DNA of 64,000 nucleotides from Periplaneta americana (Eukaryota > Arthropoda > Insecta > Blattodea > Blattidae): positions 17,959,208 to 18,023,207 of the forward strand of contig NC_091120.1 in assembly GCF_040183065.1 (NCBI RefSeq), given 5' to 3'. Below the pieces are notes generated by a model that saw nothing but the letters and a program-made list of their open reading frames with translations, made no database searches and was not told the origin of the DNA. This document shows, one piece after another, positions 24,143 through 36,440 of the stretch (within the stretch, counting starts at the first letter, position 1; every line of letters begins with the position of its first letter). A program made the position numbers and the translations under genes.

Positions 24143-27100
24143 CACTTGAATAATATAATTTAAGAATAGAGTACAAGAGGGAAAATTGCGACAAATATCC
24201 AGAAAAAATAAGACATTCCAACAGAATTTTATAATCCCTAAGCCTGTCTACCCTATAAAGTTAAGTTATATGATACCTATTTACAAAACTATAAGACTTA
24301 GAAATTAATATATTCAATTAAAATATATGCTATATTAAAAACTCTAATTAGAAAAGGAAGACGACAAAAGAAAATAATTTTATGAAACAATAGTAATTAG
24401 AATATAGCAAGAAAATCAATCTAAGATTATTAATAAATGACAAAAAAATATAAAGAACAAAAACGAAAATTATATAGGTAGGTACTGAATGGTAAGGTAG
24501 ACTAGAATGCATTAGAAAGGAAGAGAGAATAAAATATAGACCAACTGTCTAACTATAAAATATATATATATATATATATATGGTAGCCTACTTAGGAAAA
24601 TATCTATGATGATCACTTTCACATGTTAAATTTAATGTAACTAAGTTTGTAACTACTGGTACCTTGTTGACTAGTTCTAAAGATGGCTACTACTAAGCTG
24701 AAACTAGTCTACTAGGTATTTACGGACTTAGTTTACATTTAACACGTAAAAGTGATTATCATAAATATATTAATAAGACGTGATATACCGGTAATGTTAA
24801 AAGTTGTGTAATCAAGATGTACAAAATATAAATACTGGTACAGTAGCCATGCTAGCCAAATGAATTGAAAGATTAAATTTTATAGACAGAATGTCACAGA
24901 TAATAGTATATTGCGATACTAATTTGGTAAGTGCGAATTTCTTTAATTCTCGAGACTGTTATGCACTAAACATCTGTGTATTGCATATTATTTTTTGCAC
25001 AATCATAATTTATATCTTTATTTTATTTATTATGTATTTTAGTTATGTATTAATTTTAAACTGAACGTTTGTCATTTTATTAATGGCAATGTGTAGGTAA
25101 TTTTCTAGGTGACCGTGATTTTATATTCTTTTGTTTTATTTGTTGGATACGACTGTCTTTTATATGTACGTATTGTTCAAATAAAGGAAAAGCTATTGCT
25201 ATATACAGGTACGAAACTGAATGACAGTCTTTATCAAAAAACATTTAATAATTATTGTTCAAACTTCCCGTTCAATTTTTAAGTTAATATTTAAAGTTAC
25301 AGCTTGTTCTATTACAATTCTTGTTCTTCTTAATTTACAAGTGACTTTATATCAAGTTTGTAGAGAATTTACTTACTGCAAATATTATTTGCATCATTTC
25401 CGTAGTAACCATTGAATGTGTTGTATCTTCAAGTTACATGACATGCAACAATGGTGGTAAGTAACTAAGTAAACAAAAAGGGCATGATTGTGCAAAAAAA
25501 AAAAAAAAATTAAAACACAGTTCACAGTTCGAATATGAGGAATATTTGGATATTCAATGTGACATTCAACTGAATGAATTAAGTTAAAACAGATTCTTGT
25601 TTACTGTATGGAAAGAAGAATAGGAAAAAATGATCTTTACCTACAAATATTTGAACACTATTAAAACATAAATTTTATCACACTTTTCTTTTTTCATTAT
25701 TGCACTTAAAATAAATCTGAAGCTTGCTAAACATTATATTACATGTCTCACACCGATATATATATTTAACACAATATCTGTTACATATTGCATGTCAGTA
25801 CATCATGTGACCTCCCTATTGTTAGCCTATATCGACTCACAAAACAATGATTCGTTTAAGCATCTGTAGGTACCACACTTGGAAGACCATCATTGGTGCC
25901 TATAATGTTAAAGTATGTCATGATCAGTTTGCGATTCTGTAAAGTAAATACAAATATTGTATATTTTATTACTTCGATTATTATATGTTTCACATATACC
26001 AGAAACATCCAATGGCCTCTTAATTTTACTAAAGTTTTGGGGATTGCAAATTCATTGGACCAATCACTATGCAGATGTATTGTATTGTATTCAAAACAAA
26101 TTAAATTGTTTCTGTAGCCAAGTTGTCATAAATCACTACAAAATGTCTTAATATTCAATGTTCTTTATTGCTTGATAAGCATTGTGGGTTAATCTGTAGT
26201 ATGTAATCGATTATGCAGAAAATTACAACATAATATTTTTGAAAATGGCTTTATGAAAAACAAGGGTTTAAAAGAGATAGTTTTGTGCTGCAGTGAATGG
26301 CCCAACTATCAATCACGAACCAAAGCTTTTATTAAGACGCCAGCAAATGTGTTATATAGTCTTCTTTATATAATAAAATTAATTTTCTGACAATATATTG
26401 TGGGGAATGTTGTTAAACACCATCATTGACCCAGTTTTTACCAAGTGTTTGGATCTCATAAGAGAAAATAAAAGACTGTTAACCATCTTTCAGAGAAACA
26501 GAAAACTGTAGCATGCCTCTAAGTGAATTCTTTGTATATTCAAGAAAGAAATTAATGAAAAATATGGAAACTCTGAATATGTTAATGCTTTTGTAAATAT
26601 ACACATTAGTGATCCTTTGGTGACACGCAAATGAAATTGTTTTGGGCAGGACATGAAGAGATTTCAGTCATTCTGTTAATTTTATCAAAACAGACTAGAA
26701 TTTTTGTAACGTAATAATTTTGTACATGTTTTATCAGCATACCAGCATAGGGAAATGTACAAATTCTGTGTACTGATAACAATTGTACCGGTATTTCAAA
26801 ACCTATATTTAATTTCAATTTTTATGGTTAAAGTGAATTTTTTTGGGTTTATCCTTTACCATTTGCAACATTTTATTGAGCAATTAAACATATGCATACC
26901 ACAAACGCAGACAAATGCAATTTGAGTGAACCATGGTGAAAATTTTGTTATGAGCTGGCACTAATTTTGGAATGTTTCAGCCAGAACCTCTGATTGAGAT
27001 TCTAGCTGAAATGTAGCCTACATATACTATCAGGCAGTACATCTCACTTGACGATATGTGTCAGAGGAAGAATAATTGAGAAGCTCATTTTCAAAACGTC

Positions 27101-27479
27101 TCTTGTCCATCTGATAACGAAAAAAAGTTTTTTGTATTCAAGTAAGCTTACATGATTTGACTTGAGAATGCTCTCTAAACGACTATAAAATCTTACGTTA
27201 AAAGTGATTATTGGTATCAAACTGACTCTTGTACACAGCAAAATTGCTTTGGAACCAAAGACTCTGATGCTCCCATTTGATTCTAAATGCACTTAATTTC
27301 TTTGGTTTCATAATGTCTCTTGCCCAGCTGGTAAGAAATTTTAGATCTAAAAATGTTTTTCCTGATTTCCCACAAAGTTATGGGAATGGACAAGGATCGT
27401 TTTGAAAATAAACTCTTCAATAATTGTTTGTATGCGTCTGAAATCTGACTAGTGTAATATGCAGCTAGTCGGCAATGTA
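24143..27479. other. Mostly unannotated; (TA)n and a palindrome inside
   Basis: A (TA)n run lies at 24559-24582. An inverted repeat has arms of about 65 bp (24598-24665 / 24710-24775; next entry). A poly-A run lies at about 25494-25509. No coding region recognised. Confidence 0.4.
24598..24775. repeat. Imperfect palindrome, arms about 65 bp
   Basis: The left arm (ATCACTTTCACATGTTAAAT ... CTAAGTTTGTAA) is matched inverted by the right arm (TTACGGACTTAG ... ATTTAACACGTAAAAGTGAT). The loop contains AAGATGGCTACTACTAAGCTGAAAC, the same kind of loop as at 16547-16740. Confidence 0.65.
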
Positions 27480-27555
27480 TACAATTGAAGGGGAAAGAAA
27501 CTGGCCACCCTACCCCATTATCTCCTGGTCTAGTTGCCTCATAAGTGGTGCCATG
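27480..27555 (-). repeat. Inverted copy of the 8155-8240 repeat end
   Basis: Reverse-complement match to 8155-8240: shared ATGAGGCAACTA, GGGGTAGGGTGGCCAGTT and CTTTCCCCTTCA. Confidence 0.7.
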
Positions 27556-27969
27556 TTGGTATTATTAATTTATTACTCCACCAAATTTAATGTTCATAAG
27601 TCTAGGTAGTGGGAATAGATTGCACTAGTCTGCTATAATGATATTGGTGATTTGTAAACTTCTACAAGGTACCGGCAAATTAGTTCATTTGAATCTCCGG
27701 ACAAGGACTGCATTGTAGGGGACGACAATCATACAGTTGTAAATATTTGAAATACCAAAGAAATGCTGTTCAGTTCATTGGAACAAAACTCAATATTGGT
27801 TAATAAAACTAATGGGATCAGTAATTTTTCGAATTATGTTCTGAAAACAATTATTCTCAACCTGTACATTTCATTAAATACATTATCAGAAAATTTTACT
27901 GGACTTAAAATGTTCCAAAATATCAATTATATCAAACAGTAAAAGTAAGTACCGGTACCTACCAACGTA

Positions 27970-28170
27970 CTTTTCTGTACATTGCATAGAATTGGAATAT
28001 ATCAGTCCCCTAACTGCCCATTGTGCAACTCAAACCAAGAAATGGATTCGGAACACCTCAAAATCTGTGTTTCAGTGCTGGCCATGATAATATCTTTGAA
28101 AAATATTGGAGTGCAAGAGGTCAAATGACTTTATTGTCAAACGCCTGGCATTAGAAAACAACAACAACTT
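27970..28170 (+). pseudogene. Non-LTR retrotransposon 3' end (Jockey/R1-like C-terminus)
   Basis: The frame around 28007 reads CPLCNSNQEMDSEHLKIC, the Cys-His knuckle at the end of many LINE ORF2 proteins, then (after a frameshift) GHDNIFEKYWSARGQM. The same 3' end, including the final AAAACAACAACAACT, occurs on the minus strand at 40461-40605. Only the last 200 bp of the element are present. Confidence 0.7.
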
Positions 28171-28802
28171 TTCTGTATATGGACCATCAAAGTTTATTCA
28201 GAGAGTCTTTTTGTCTCAAAACCCACAATGAAACAAAGAAAATGTCAAGAAAGAATTTGATTTACTTCAATAATTTACCGGTATTAATGCAAATAAATGC
28301 ATAAGGCTCTCATTTCATTCTATTTCTCTGAATTTTTCAAGAAGAGATGGTCTGAAATTTTATTTTAAAGTACTGTATGTTATTGCTGCTGGAAACAAAT
28401 AAATAATATTGAAAACTGTGAACATTTTTAAGTTGATGGAAATAAATAGTAGATAATTGTTATGAATACAAAAAATTTAATCTCAGATGAGGTTCAAACT
28501 GAGTGATGATGGTGTTACATAACTGACATCAATGTGTCTTGCCAGCACGATTGCTTTATTCAATGGAAAATAGTGGGTGGGTATTTCAAGACACCTTACG
28601 GAAAGGTCCCAACTGATTTCCAATTTACTTTTGAATACGTGGCAGTAAAGTAAATATTAAAGGAACAGGGGTGCACTCAGTGTTGCCAAACTTCTTTCTA
28701 AAATATCATCAAGTAGCTCAAAATTAAATTTTAGTTTTAAAATTTTTCTCAAAACTGAAAGGAAGCTGAGAAACATTATCTCCAGATAAAATTAGGAACT
28801 GA
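28171..28802. other. No feature seen
   Basis: AT-rich; nothing recognised. Confidence 0.35.
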
Positions 28803-29081
28803 CATGGTGGTCTAGTGGCTGTAGCTCTGGACTTTAATCCTGTGGACCTGGGTTCGATCCCCAGTGTTTCCCCGATTTATAATTTGTGTTGAGCAAGCTC
28901 ATGGTCCAGGTAACACAGGAATTTTCTCCAGAAGCTCCAGTTCCCCTGTGGCATCCCCATAAATCTCCTTCATTGTCTCACTTCATCGTGGGCGTAGGGT
29001 AGATCAGTCCGTAAATTGGTCTACACAACTGGCTTCATATGGGTGAATGACTAACAGTCAAGTACACGCCATTAGAGGAAA

Positions 29082-29135
<54 letters not shown>
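28803..29135 (+). mobile_element. tRNA-derived SINE with poly-A and (AT)n tail
   Basis: Head GGTGGTCTAGTGGCTGTAG (A box) and GGGTTCGATCCCC (B box), body to about 29080, then about 19 A's and about 17 AT units. A single copy of this family in the window. Confidence 0.85.
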
Positions 29136-29225
29136 GGTGTTTTGCACCCCTTCCCAGAAGAATATTATATCAAAAATGATTCCTTTTCAATCTTGACTGT
29201 AACTTACCGAAAATTTATTTTAAGT

Positions 29226-29791
29226 ATAATTAATTAATTGATTAACTAGCAGATTTACTCGTGTTAATTATGTTTGTGCGGCTTACAGGTGTTTCGGTGC
29301 TTCATCACACCATCCTCAGAGCCTACTAGATCTCGGCGTCATCTCGAACTTCTCTGCCTGTTATGTGGGTGTGTTTGATTGTTGAAAGGTGTTGAAGAGT
29401 GGAGTCAAATAGTGTGTGTGTGTACTGAAATTGATCTGTGTATTGAAAATTTGATCAGAACCAAAAACTCAACACACTGGAACAATACGGAATATACAAA
29501 CACACTAAAACACACCCTGATCAAATTCTCAACACACAGATCAATTTCAGTACCCACACACTATTTGACTCCACTCTTCAACACCTTTCAACAATCAAAC
29601 ACACCCACATAACAGGCAGAGAAGTTCGAGATGACGCCGAGATCTAGTAGGCTCTGAGGAGGGTACGTGAAGCACTGAAACAGCTGTAAGCCGCACAATC
29701 TTACATAATTAACACGAGTAAGTCCACTAGTTAATCAATTAATTAATTATATTCAAGTGTTAACAGTAGTGTACGCAAGATTCAAAATGGA
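29226..29791. mobile_element. Penelope-like element, inverted dimer of 3' ends
   Basis: Two truncated copies of the same PLE 3' end joined in opposite orientation near 29461-29470. The left arm matches the left end of 19461-20656 and the right arm its inverse. Both arms contain ACTTCTCTGCCTGTTATGTG or its complement (coding the TGREVRDDA end of the PLE protein). An 11-bp target duplication TTATTTTAAGT flanks it (29215-29225, 29792-29802), so the dimer inserted as one unit. Confidence 0.85.
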
Positions 29792-29933
29792 TTATTTTAA
29801 GTGGTTTTATCTCAGCATATCTTAAGTTTAAGGTATTCATGACTTTATAATTATTATACTTTTTAAATCATATTAACTTTTTTTGTACAAACACACAATT
29901 CCATGCCGAAAATGTGTGGTCTAAAGGCCTGCT

Positions 29934-30988
29934 CCCACTTACAAGCAAACATTCTGCTGTGGGCAGATAAAAAAGTTAATTTTTTTCTTCCACTATGTTA
30001 ATAATGTCAAAAGAAGTGCTTATACAAATTTTGGTCTCTCGACCGCAATTATTACGAGGCCGTGCAGTAAATGATTTTCCCTGGACTCGTTTACAGAAAA
30101 ACAGCACAATTGCATGGAAAGATTTATTGAAACAAATACAGCAATTGTTCCACTACTTGTCAACATATCCTCCCACTAGAAATGAGACATTTCTCATCCC
30201 ATGGGATCAGTTTTGTATCCTTGTGTCGTAGAAGTCAACCGCCTGAGATCGAAACCAGCGTTTGACAGCCATCTGCACTCTCTGTCGATCCCATGATATG
30301 AAAAATATCTCAATTTCAGTAGGGAATATGTTGAAAAATAGCTAAAAAAATTACTGTGTCTATTCCAATAAATTTTTCCATTGAAATTGTGTTTTCTTTC
30401 TGTTAACTGCACCTGGCGAACTTATTTTCTTACGGCCTTCATAGTTGCAGTCGAGGAGCCAAAATTTGTAAGCACTTCTTTTGACATTATTAACATGGTG
30501 AAAGAAAGAAAATTCACTTTTTTATCTGCCCCCAACAGAATTTTTGCCTATTAGCGGAATCAAATCAAACAGAATTCGCTTCACAATGTATTTAAATGGA
30601 AGAGAGCAGAAAACGGCACAGCGCATCAAATTGAATCGAACAGAACAAAATTCAGGAGCTAGAATATTTATTCTATTGCAGGATCAGAATTTCTTGTTTC
30701 TGGTATAATCGTATGTTCTCGTGAAGTCTGCGTGAAAAAACAAATGAACGACATCCATTCTTGGCGGCTTAATTTATTTACTATTGAAAGTTATTGCTGA
30801 AATAGTGTGTATACTAAAATAACAATTTAATAATTATGAACGAAGAAAAATTAATAAACCTTGTGCAGAATTATTTTCTTTTGTACAAAACACAAAAGTA
30901 CTGTTTGGTTCGATTCCACTAGATGTGAGCGGAAGGAGACGTTTCGATTCAATTTGATTCGATTCCGCTAAGTGGGAGCGGGCCTTTA
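29934..30988. mobile_element. TIR element with a large internal inverted repeat
   Basis: Ends TAAAGGCCTGCTCCCACTTA and, inverted, TAAAGGCCCGCTCCCACTTA. Inside, 29960-30210 and 30285-30535 form an imperfect inverted repeat: TTAATAATGTCAAAAGAAGTG on the left is repeated, inverted, at about 30472-30492. No transposase frame. Confidence 0.75.
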
Positions 30989-30989
30989 G

Positions 30990-31469
30990 GTGTTATGCAT
31001 TCAATTAGTGTTATGGAATGGACATTGGTTTATCATAATCGTTATAGCGCCATAGTTTTGAGCATTTCATCACGTTCACACAAGTCTTTTCACTCAATAT
31101 AATTCCAAGGATAAGGTTTGTGGGCTCTGCAAGTGAGAAAACATTTTATTCTAGGTTAACCTTGACTTTGTGACATCAATACATGCCAGTGGTTTATGAT
31201 AATGATACAGTGCTGAAATATTTTTCACGGGAACTTTGTCAAGCATGGTGACAATTTTCACATATACTACTGGTACCTAAAACACTCATAGAGTTTCCGT
31301 GATATTTCGCTTCATAAGGCCTCAAAATTTTCGCAATAAAATCGCCATGCAAATTTAATTTATACTGAAAATTTATACAGACATTTTAGAACTTTCTCTG
31401 TCTCTTTTTCTCTCCCTGTCTCACTTCCTTATTGATTTGGATTCTTCCTGTGACCTTGACTTATTTGTG
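30990..31469. other. No feature seen
   Basis: AT-rich; nothing recognised. Confidence 0.35.
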
Positions 31470-31476
31470 CTTAGTG

Positions 31477-32334
31477 GATTTCAGGACATTTCGTCGAACC
31501 AAAATCTCGTCCAATCTATCAATTTTGTCCTAACTTGTCTTGTTCACAAGGACATTTCGTCCAATCTGTTTCGTCCAACCAAAATCTCGCACAATGTACT
31601 AAGCCCACAATTTGTCTCATCCACAAGGACATTTTGTCCAACCCTATTCGTCCCACATACTTTTGTCTCATCCAACAGTCAGCCAACACGACAAAGGCAC
31701 CTATGTCATTCCGTTTCCACAGTAACTCTAAATTTCTGTTTCCACAGTAACTTAAAATTTTAGTAACATACTCATTAATATTTTCAGTTATGGCAGAAAT
31801 TATCATGAATGGCAGAGGAAAACCAATGCTTCATATTAAAAAAAATATTGTTACTGGCTCTTCATCCATTGCTCTGGAGGTTGACTCCCTGAAGGAGGAG
31901 AAGAATAGAACGAATAGGATAACATATGCCTTCTCAAAGGTCAGAGAACATTAGGGCTCCAGTGAAGAGCCAATATTTACGTAACCAAGAGCACATTTTC
32001 TCCTTAATATAGCAATGTCCCCAGTATAAGGCTGAAAACCGAATCTCAAAATATCTCTGGTCAATCTCACATCGTTTGGAAGTAAATCCAACAGAGAAAG
32101 TCATTGAGGAAGACTAAGCTGATCCAGTAGTTTCACTATTTTATGTAATTTGATATGATGTACAAATACATGCAAATTAAATTTAGACTGTCTAAATTTT
32201 ACATTGGACTAATTTATTTTGGATGAAATATCATGTTAGACTAATGAGAATTGGACGAAATGTCCTTCTGGATGAGTTTTCCGTACGACAAACATAAGAT
32301 TGGACCAAAATCTTGGACGCATTGCCCTCAAATC
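31477..32334. mobile_element. TIR element with 7-8 bp target duplication, just 3' of the GPCR
   Basis: Left end GATTTCAGGACATTTCGTC and right end, inverted, GATTTGAGGGCAATGCGTC. Flanked by GCTTAGTG (31469-31476) and ACTTAGTG (32335-32342), an 8-bp duplication with one mismatch, as in hAT elements. GGACATTTCGTCCAA motifs recur inside in both orientations. It starts about 110 bp beyond the receptor stop and may lie in its 3' UTR. Confidence 0.7.
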
Positions 32335-32445
32335 ACTTAGTGTTAGCTTGATTGTTGCGTGATAAAATGTCTAGCAACACTGAACACACAGTTAACGCAG
32401 CCTAAAAAAAGAGGTCCTGCGTATTGGTTCAGAAAACCACGTGTT

Positions 32446-33061
32446 TCAGACATAGCTTTCCTCGTGGCCCCTGCACCCTCCGTCTGCACTGGCCCGCACA
32501 ACATTATTCCTCGTGCTGCAAGCAAGGTGTGACTTGCTTCTCAGCAACTGGCAGTTCGCGTTGTTGTTCCCGTTGTTGTCACCACAGTGCGTGGACTGTG
32601 TCCTTCTGAACCTGCCGTCCTCGGGCAGCGCGGTCCTTAAGGACCTCCTCCAGAAGGACTCCTGCAGGCCGCTGGAGCAGTTGGTAGTGGTGGTCGTGGT
32701 GGTCGAAGTAGTGTTGAACGTGCCCTTGCGACCCAGGTGCAGGTCCGGGCGGGCCGCGCGCTTCAGGCCGCACAGCCTCATGAAGCCCTCCCTGAACTTG
32801 GAGGACATGAGGTTGTACAGGATGGGGTTGATGGCGGAGTTGAGATAGGTCATTATGCGGCAGAAGTAGAGCAGGTTGTAGTAGGTGTCCATGTCGAGCG
32901 AGAACACGGCCTCGTCGGGCGCGATGATGATCCACAGCGTGAGTGCGCGGAAGGGCATCAGGCAGATGAAGAAGGAGAGCACCACGGTACCCAGCATCAG
33001 CACCACCTGCTTCCGGTACCGTAGCACGCTATGTTGGGACCCAGACGTGTGGTTCTGGTGC
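32446..33061 (-). CDS. ETHR: Peptide GPCR (probable ecdysis-triggering hormone receptor), last coding exon: TM6-TM7-C-terminal tail
   Basis: Terminal coding exon of the same receptor. The acceptor is TGAAG|G at 33062/33061; its first base completes the AG left by the 48255 exon to give an Arg codon, and the frame then stays open for 204 more residues to TGA at 32448-32446. The sequence shows a short loop, TM6 (VVLMLGTVVLSFFICLMPFR, with CLMPF where many receptors have CWxP), ECL3, and TM7 with FCRIMTYLNSAINPILYNLM, a clean NSxxNPxxY motif, followed by helix 8 (SSKFREGF). The tail is low complexity with a poly-Thr stretch and Asn-rich stretches. FCRI.YLNSAINP.(I/L)YNLMS.KFR is the TRHR/ETHR signature. 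In insects ETHR responds to ETH peptides and drives the moulting behaviour programme; that role is family knowledge. An in-frame GTG at 33027 is not a real start. Alternative 3' exons known for ETHR (A/B forms) were not seen. Confidence 0.85.
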
Positions 33062-33135
33062 CTTCAACAACACAGCCATTTCACACACGTCAGAAATGTG
33101 AAGGATTCAGATTTATTATCTTAGTAATGTCACGA

Positions 33136-33203
33136 GAGGTCTGAGAATTGCCGATAAATCCACGAGCGAAGCGAGTGGATTTATCTGGGAAATCTCAGAC
33201 CTC
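33136..33203. repeat. Two-tier hairpin capped by GAGCGAAGCGA
   Basis: Outer stem GAGGTCTGAGA (33136-33146) / TCTCAGACCTC (33193-33203), inner stem GATAAATCCAC (33153-33163) / GTGGATTTATC (33175-33185), cap GAGCGAAGCGA. Similar hairpins occur in the repeats at 39221-39295 and 57706-57785. Confidence 0.8.
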
Positions 33204-34187
33204 GAGCGACATTTATTAGGACTATTTCGTGAATAAAATAAAAATTTAAATAATATATCCCTAAAATTCGATCACAAAATGTCAATAATTGTCAATGTCA
33301 ATATATCAACGAATACTTAACCTATTCGACATTGTAAAGTTGAAATACTCGTAGATGAATATCGATTATTGCAATAAAGATGTTATTATTAAGTAATGTC
33401 AATTGCGAAAAGCAAAATACAGGTTTAACAATGTTAATTACATGTACTGCACTTTTCTCTTATTATTATAACAAATACATTTTCATTATCTGCTGAAATC
33501 ATAATTTAATTTAACAGTAACAGTGGGGACAGCTATATACCAATGCTTAGGTATTGACAGCGAGACATGTTGCTACACAGTGAAGTCATCTCTGTATAGA
33601 TAGGCCTAATTAAAACACGAATTTTATTACGACATACGAAAGGCAGTTTGATCAAAGACATTATTACTATGCAAGGTCTTTGGGTTTGACATGCGGTGAT
33701 GTTACACAAATTTGAACGTCTATTAATTGTTTAATTTCAATACAAATGTTATAGGCTACAATTTTATAGGTTACGTTAGGCCTACCTGTGGAAGCAGGAC
33801 CAATGTCAGCTGTGCCTTGTTTCGACCGTTACTTACAATGAGTGCTACACGAAAGAATTTTTTATAGCTCGACAAACGCATTTTCGCTATAGTGTGTAAC
33901 GGAACTAAAGCTGCATCTACACAGTTCAATATTCCAATCGCGTATGCGTGCAATCTGGGAAGAATATTGAAAGAATCAAATTTAAAATGTACGTTCAATT
34001 AAGATGCATAAAGATTTTGTGTCTACATGGTGCACCGTTTTGAAGTGGTCTTCACTGCATAAATATATTAATTAATATTAAATATCAATCTTGCATTCAT
34101 TGCTTTAAAGTTGAAAGAAAAGTTTAACCGTGTAGTTGCATCTGAATGTATGTATCTTAATGTATGTATGCATCAATTTACGGGGAA

Positions 34188-34375
34188 ACAGTTGGCGACA
34201 ACGACTAAACAAAAGAAGGACCATGCGATAAATTGATAGCGATAAATCTAGCTACAGAAATTATCCGCAAAGTCTGACTGTGATTGGTTGGAATTCAAAA
34301 TTTCATTACACTTCATTGGTCGAAAATGGAATGACGTCATATAAACGAAATAGTCTACTAAAGTTTAGTCAGCCA
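34188..34375 (+). repeat. Interspersed repeat H, copy 1 (left part only)
   Basis: Runs from AACAGTTGGCGACAACGACT through GTGATTGGTTGGAATTCAAA to AATGGAATGACGTCATATAA. It matches 39375-39800 with the SINE at 39532-39782 removed, so it shows the empty insertion site. Left boundary approximate. Confidence 0.8.
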
Positions 34376-34479
34376 TTTGGATGGTCGGTTGGTCTGTCGG
34401 TCAGTCAATAGGTGAGTTAGCAAGCACTTAACCAGCAAGTCAACCAGAGTCAGTCAGTGAGCCATTCAGTAACTCAGCG

Positions 34480-34964
34480 ATGGATTGGTCGCGGGGGTCC
34501 TATCACCCTGGCCTCCAAGATCCCCAGATTTAATACCCTTAGATTACTGCATCTGGGGGTGGATGAAAGACATCGTGTATCAGGTTTAGATACAAACACG
34601 CTTCAACGCATTCTGGATGCCGCGGCGACAATAAGGAAAAAAGGTGTGAAGCTGCGAAATGCTACACGTGCGGTTCACAACCGTGCGGATCGTTGCCTTA
34701 AGACTCTGGGAGGCATTTTCAAAAGTGTGATTTAAATCCACTCTAAATGAAAGTAACTGATAGCCTACATAAACAATCAATTGTTTGTGTTTTAATTATT
34801 TTTGCATTTTTGTTAGTGAATAGGTGAAATAAGTTTTTTTCTGCCGTTTTCAAATTACCGTAAGTCCATAATTATGAATGCGATCATTAATTTATTTTTG
34901 TTCCAAATAACCTCAGGAAGCACCTCCATAAACCTTGGAAGAATTTCGTGAATCACCCTGTATA
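34480..34964 (+). pseudogene. Mariner-like transposase 3' remnant (DUF4817-type)
   Basis: One frame from about 34509 reads WPPRSPDLIPLDYCIWGWMK and DIVYQV, the DDE-D region of mariner/IS630-like transposases; a +1 shift continues as LDAAATIRKK ... RAVHNRADRCLKTLGGIF with stop at 34733-34735. The element end CACCCTGTATA is at 34954-34964. The 5' half is missing and the frame is broken, so it is inactive. Confidence 0.75.
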
Positions 34965-35089
34965 AATAGCCAGCTTGCCTACTTTCCTATCTAGATGTTT
35001 CGCAGGAGGTACTATGATCTTTTTTGTTTGCAAACTATTACGTAGCCTAAGTATGACATTGGATAGGCCTACTTCCATGATTATTCCTA

Positions 35090-36272
35090 CACTAGCCGTA
35101 CCCGTGCGCTCCGCTGCACCTGTTAGAAATAAATATAAAGTAATTACATAATTAAAATAGGACATTTGATCCAGGGAACATTCATTTTTGATAGAAGGAT
35201 AAATCGTTTAATATGTTACTTAATTTAAATTGTATTTAAATAATTAAAATGCGATCATTTTGATCCACAGATCACTCATTTGGTGCAATGACAATTCCTT
35301 TAACATGTTTCTTAATTGTTATCACATGCAACCATAGTTTAATGAAGACTGACATATCATTTAGTTTTAATGTGTATGCTTCATATTACTTGCTATATAT
35401 TTCCATTGAATTATGGTAATAACTTAATTTTAAACCTTGTTTTCTACGTCTTCAGTAAATGGCGCTTGGCCCACCATGGTTCTGAACTCTTCAAATAACT
35501 TAAATAGTGATACAGCATAAACAGTGATATGTAATTATATTTCTTTCTTTCGAAAATGTAAGAATTCACTATCTCCTATGTACCATTGCCATGGAATGAA
35601 TAAATGTGTTTTTTCTTCCTACTCAAAAATTTTATATTTTGCACATAGGAGCTGCTGCAGGAACAACAACGCTATAATCTGAGGCGGCGGTGAAAATGTA
35701 TTATATTGTTATTTTAAAAGTCTTGTATATCCATAAAATTTCACTCAGAATACTGTAATAACATTATAGAATTATATCCAGCTAGAGAAAATACACTTTC
35801 CAAATGTGAAATAATAATTAAAAAATTAATTAGCTTTCGATATTACTTCATACAAACACAGAAACATTCTCTGTAGACTATGTTTCATAGCTTTCAATTG
35901 TTGTTGTCCAAGGTCCCTTATAGACGAAGTCATTTGTTTTTATTTCAATACAGCGCCTTAGATGGTGTTGTTATTGTAATTTTAAAACTCATTTATCTCA
36001 TTAAATATCAGTCCTATCAAAATGTTGTATAGAATAAAACTTATCGGAAATCATTTTTAAAGAAACTTTTGTTATGTAACATTTTTCATGAAAAGTAATA
36101 ATAAGGGAGATATTTCGATTTATTTAATTCAGGCCCCCTTATAACGCCCCTTTTAAATAAAGTATTTTGAATGCCGTATAGCCTAAAATCTAAGTTACAA
36201 CGAAATTAATTTGTATTCCAATTTTCATATAAATCGGTTCAGGCATTATTGCGTGAAAAGGTAACAAACATC

Positions 36273-36318
<46 letters not shown>

Positions 36319-36440
36319 AAAATTTCAAAAGAGCGATTTTCGGTTTCAGGATGGTTAATTATACATGTTAACACCAATTATTTTTGGAAAATCGAAAATT
36401 ACCGGAAAAATTTTGGCTACAGATTTATTATTAGTATAGA
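35090..36440. repeat. Unclassified interspersed repeat with nested MITE and (CAGA)n
   Basis: Begins near CACTAGCCGTACCCGTGCGC and ends near TTATTATTAGTATAGATT, end sequences I associate with widespread insect repeats. It contains a truncated MITE (35338-35492) and CCAGACAGACAAACAGACAG... at 36271-36317. Boundaries and class are uncertain. Confidence 0.4.
35338..35492 (+). mobile_element. Truncated copy of the 16847-17092 MITE
   Basis: Shares CCATAGTTTAATGAAG, CATATCATTTAGTTTTAATG and the right end GGCGCTTGGCCCAC ... TTCTGAACTCTTCAA. The left inverted end is absent. Confidence 0.8.

Noticed and set aside
32513-33124. Plus-strand ORFs of 79-111 residues over the receptor exon
   Set aside because: They are antisense shadows of a GC-rich coding exon.
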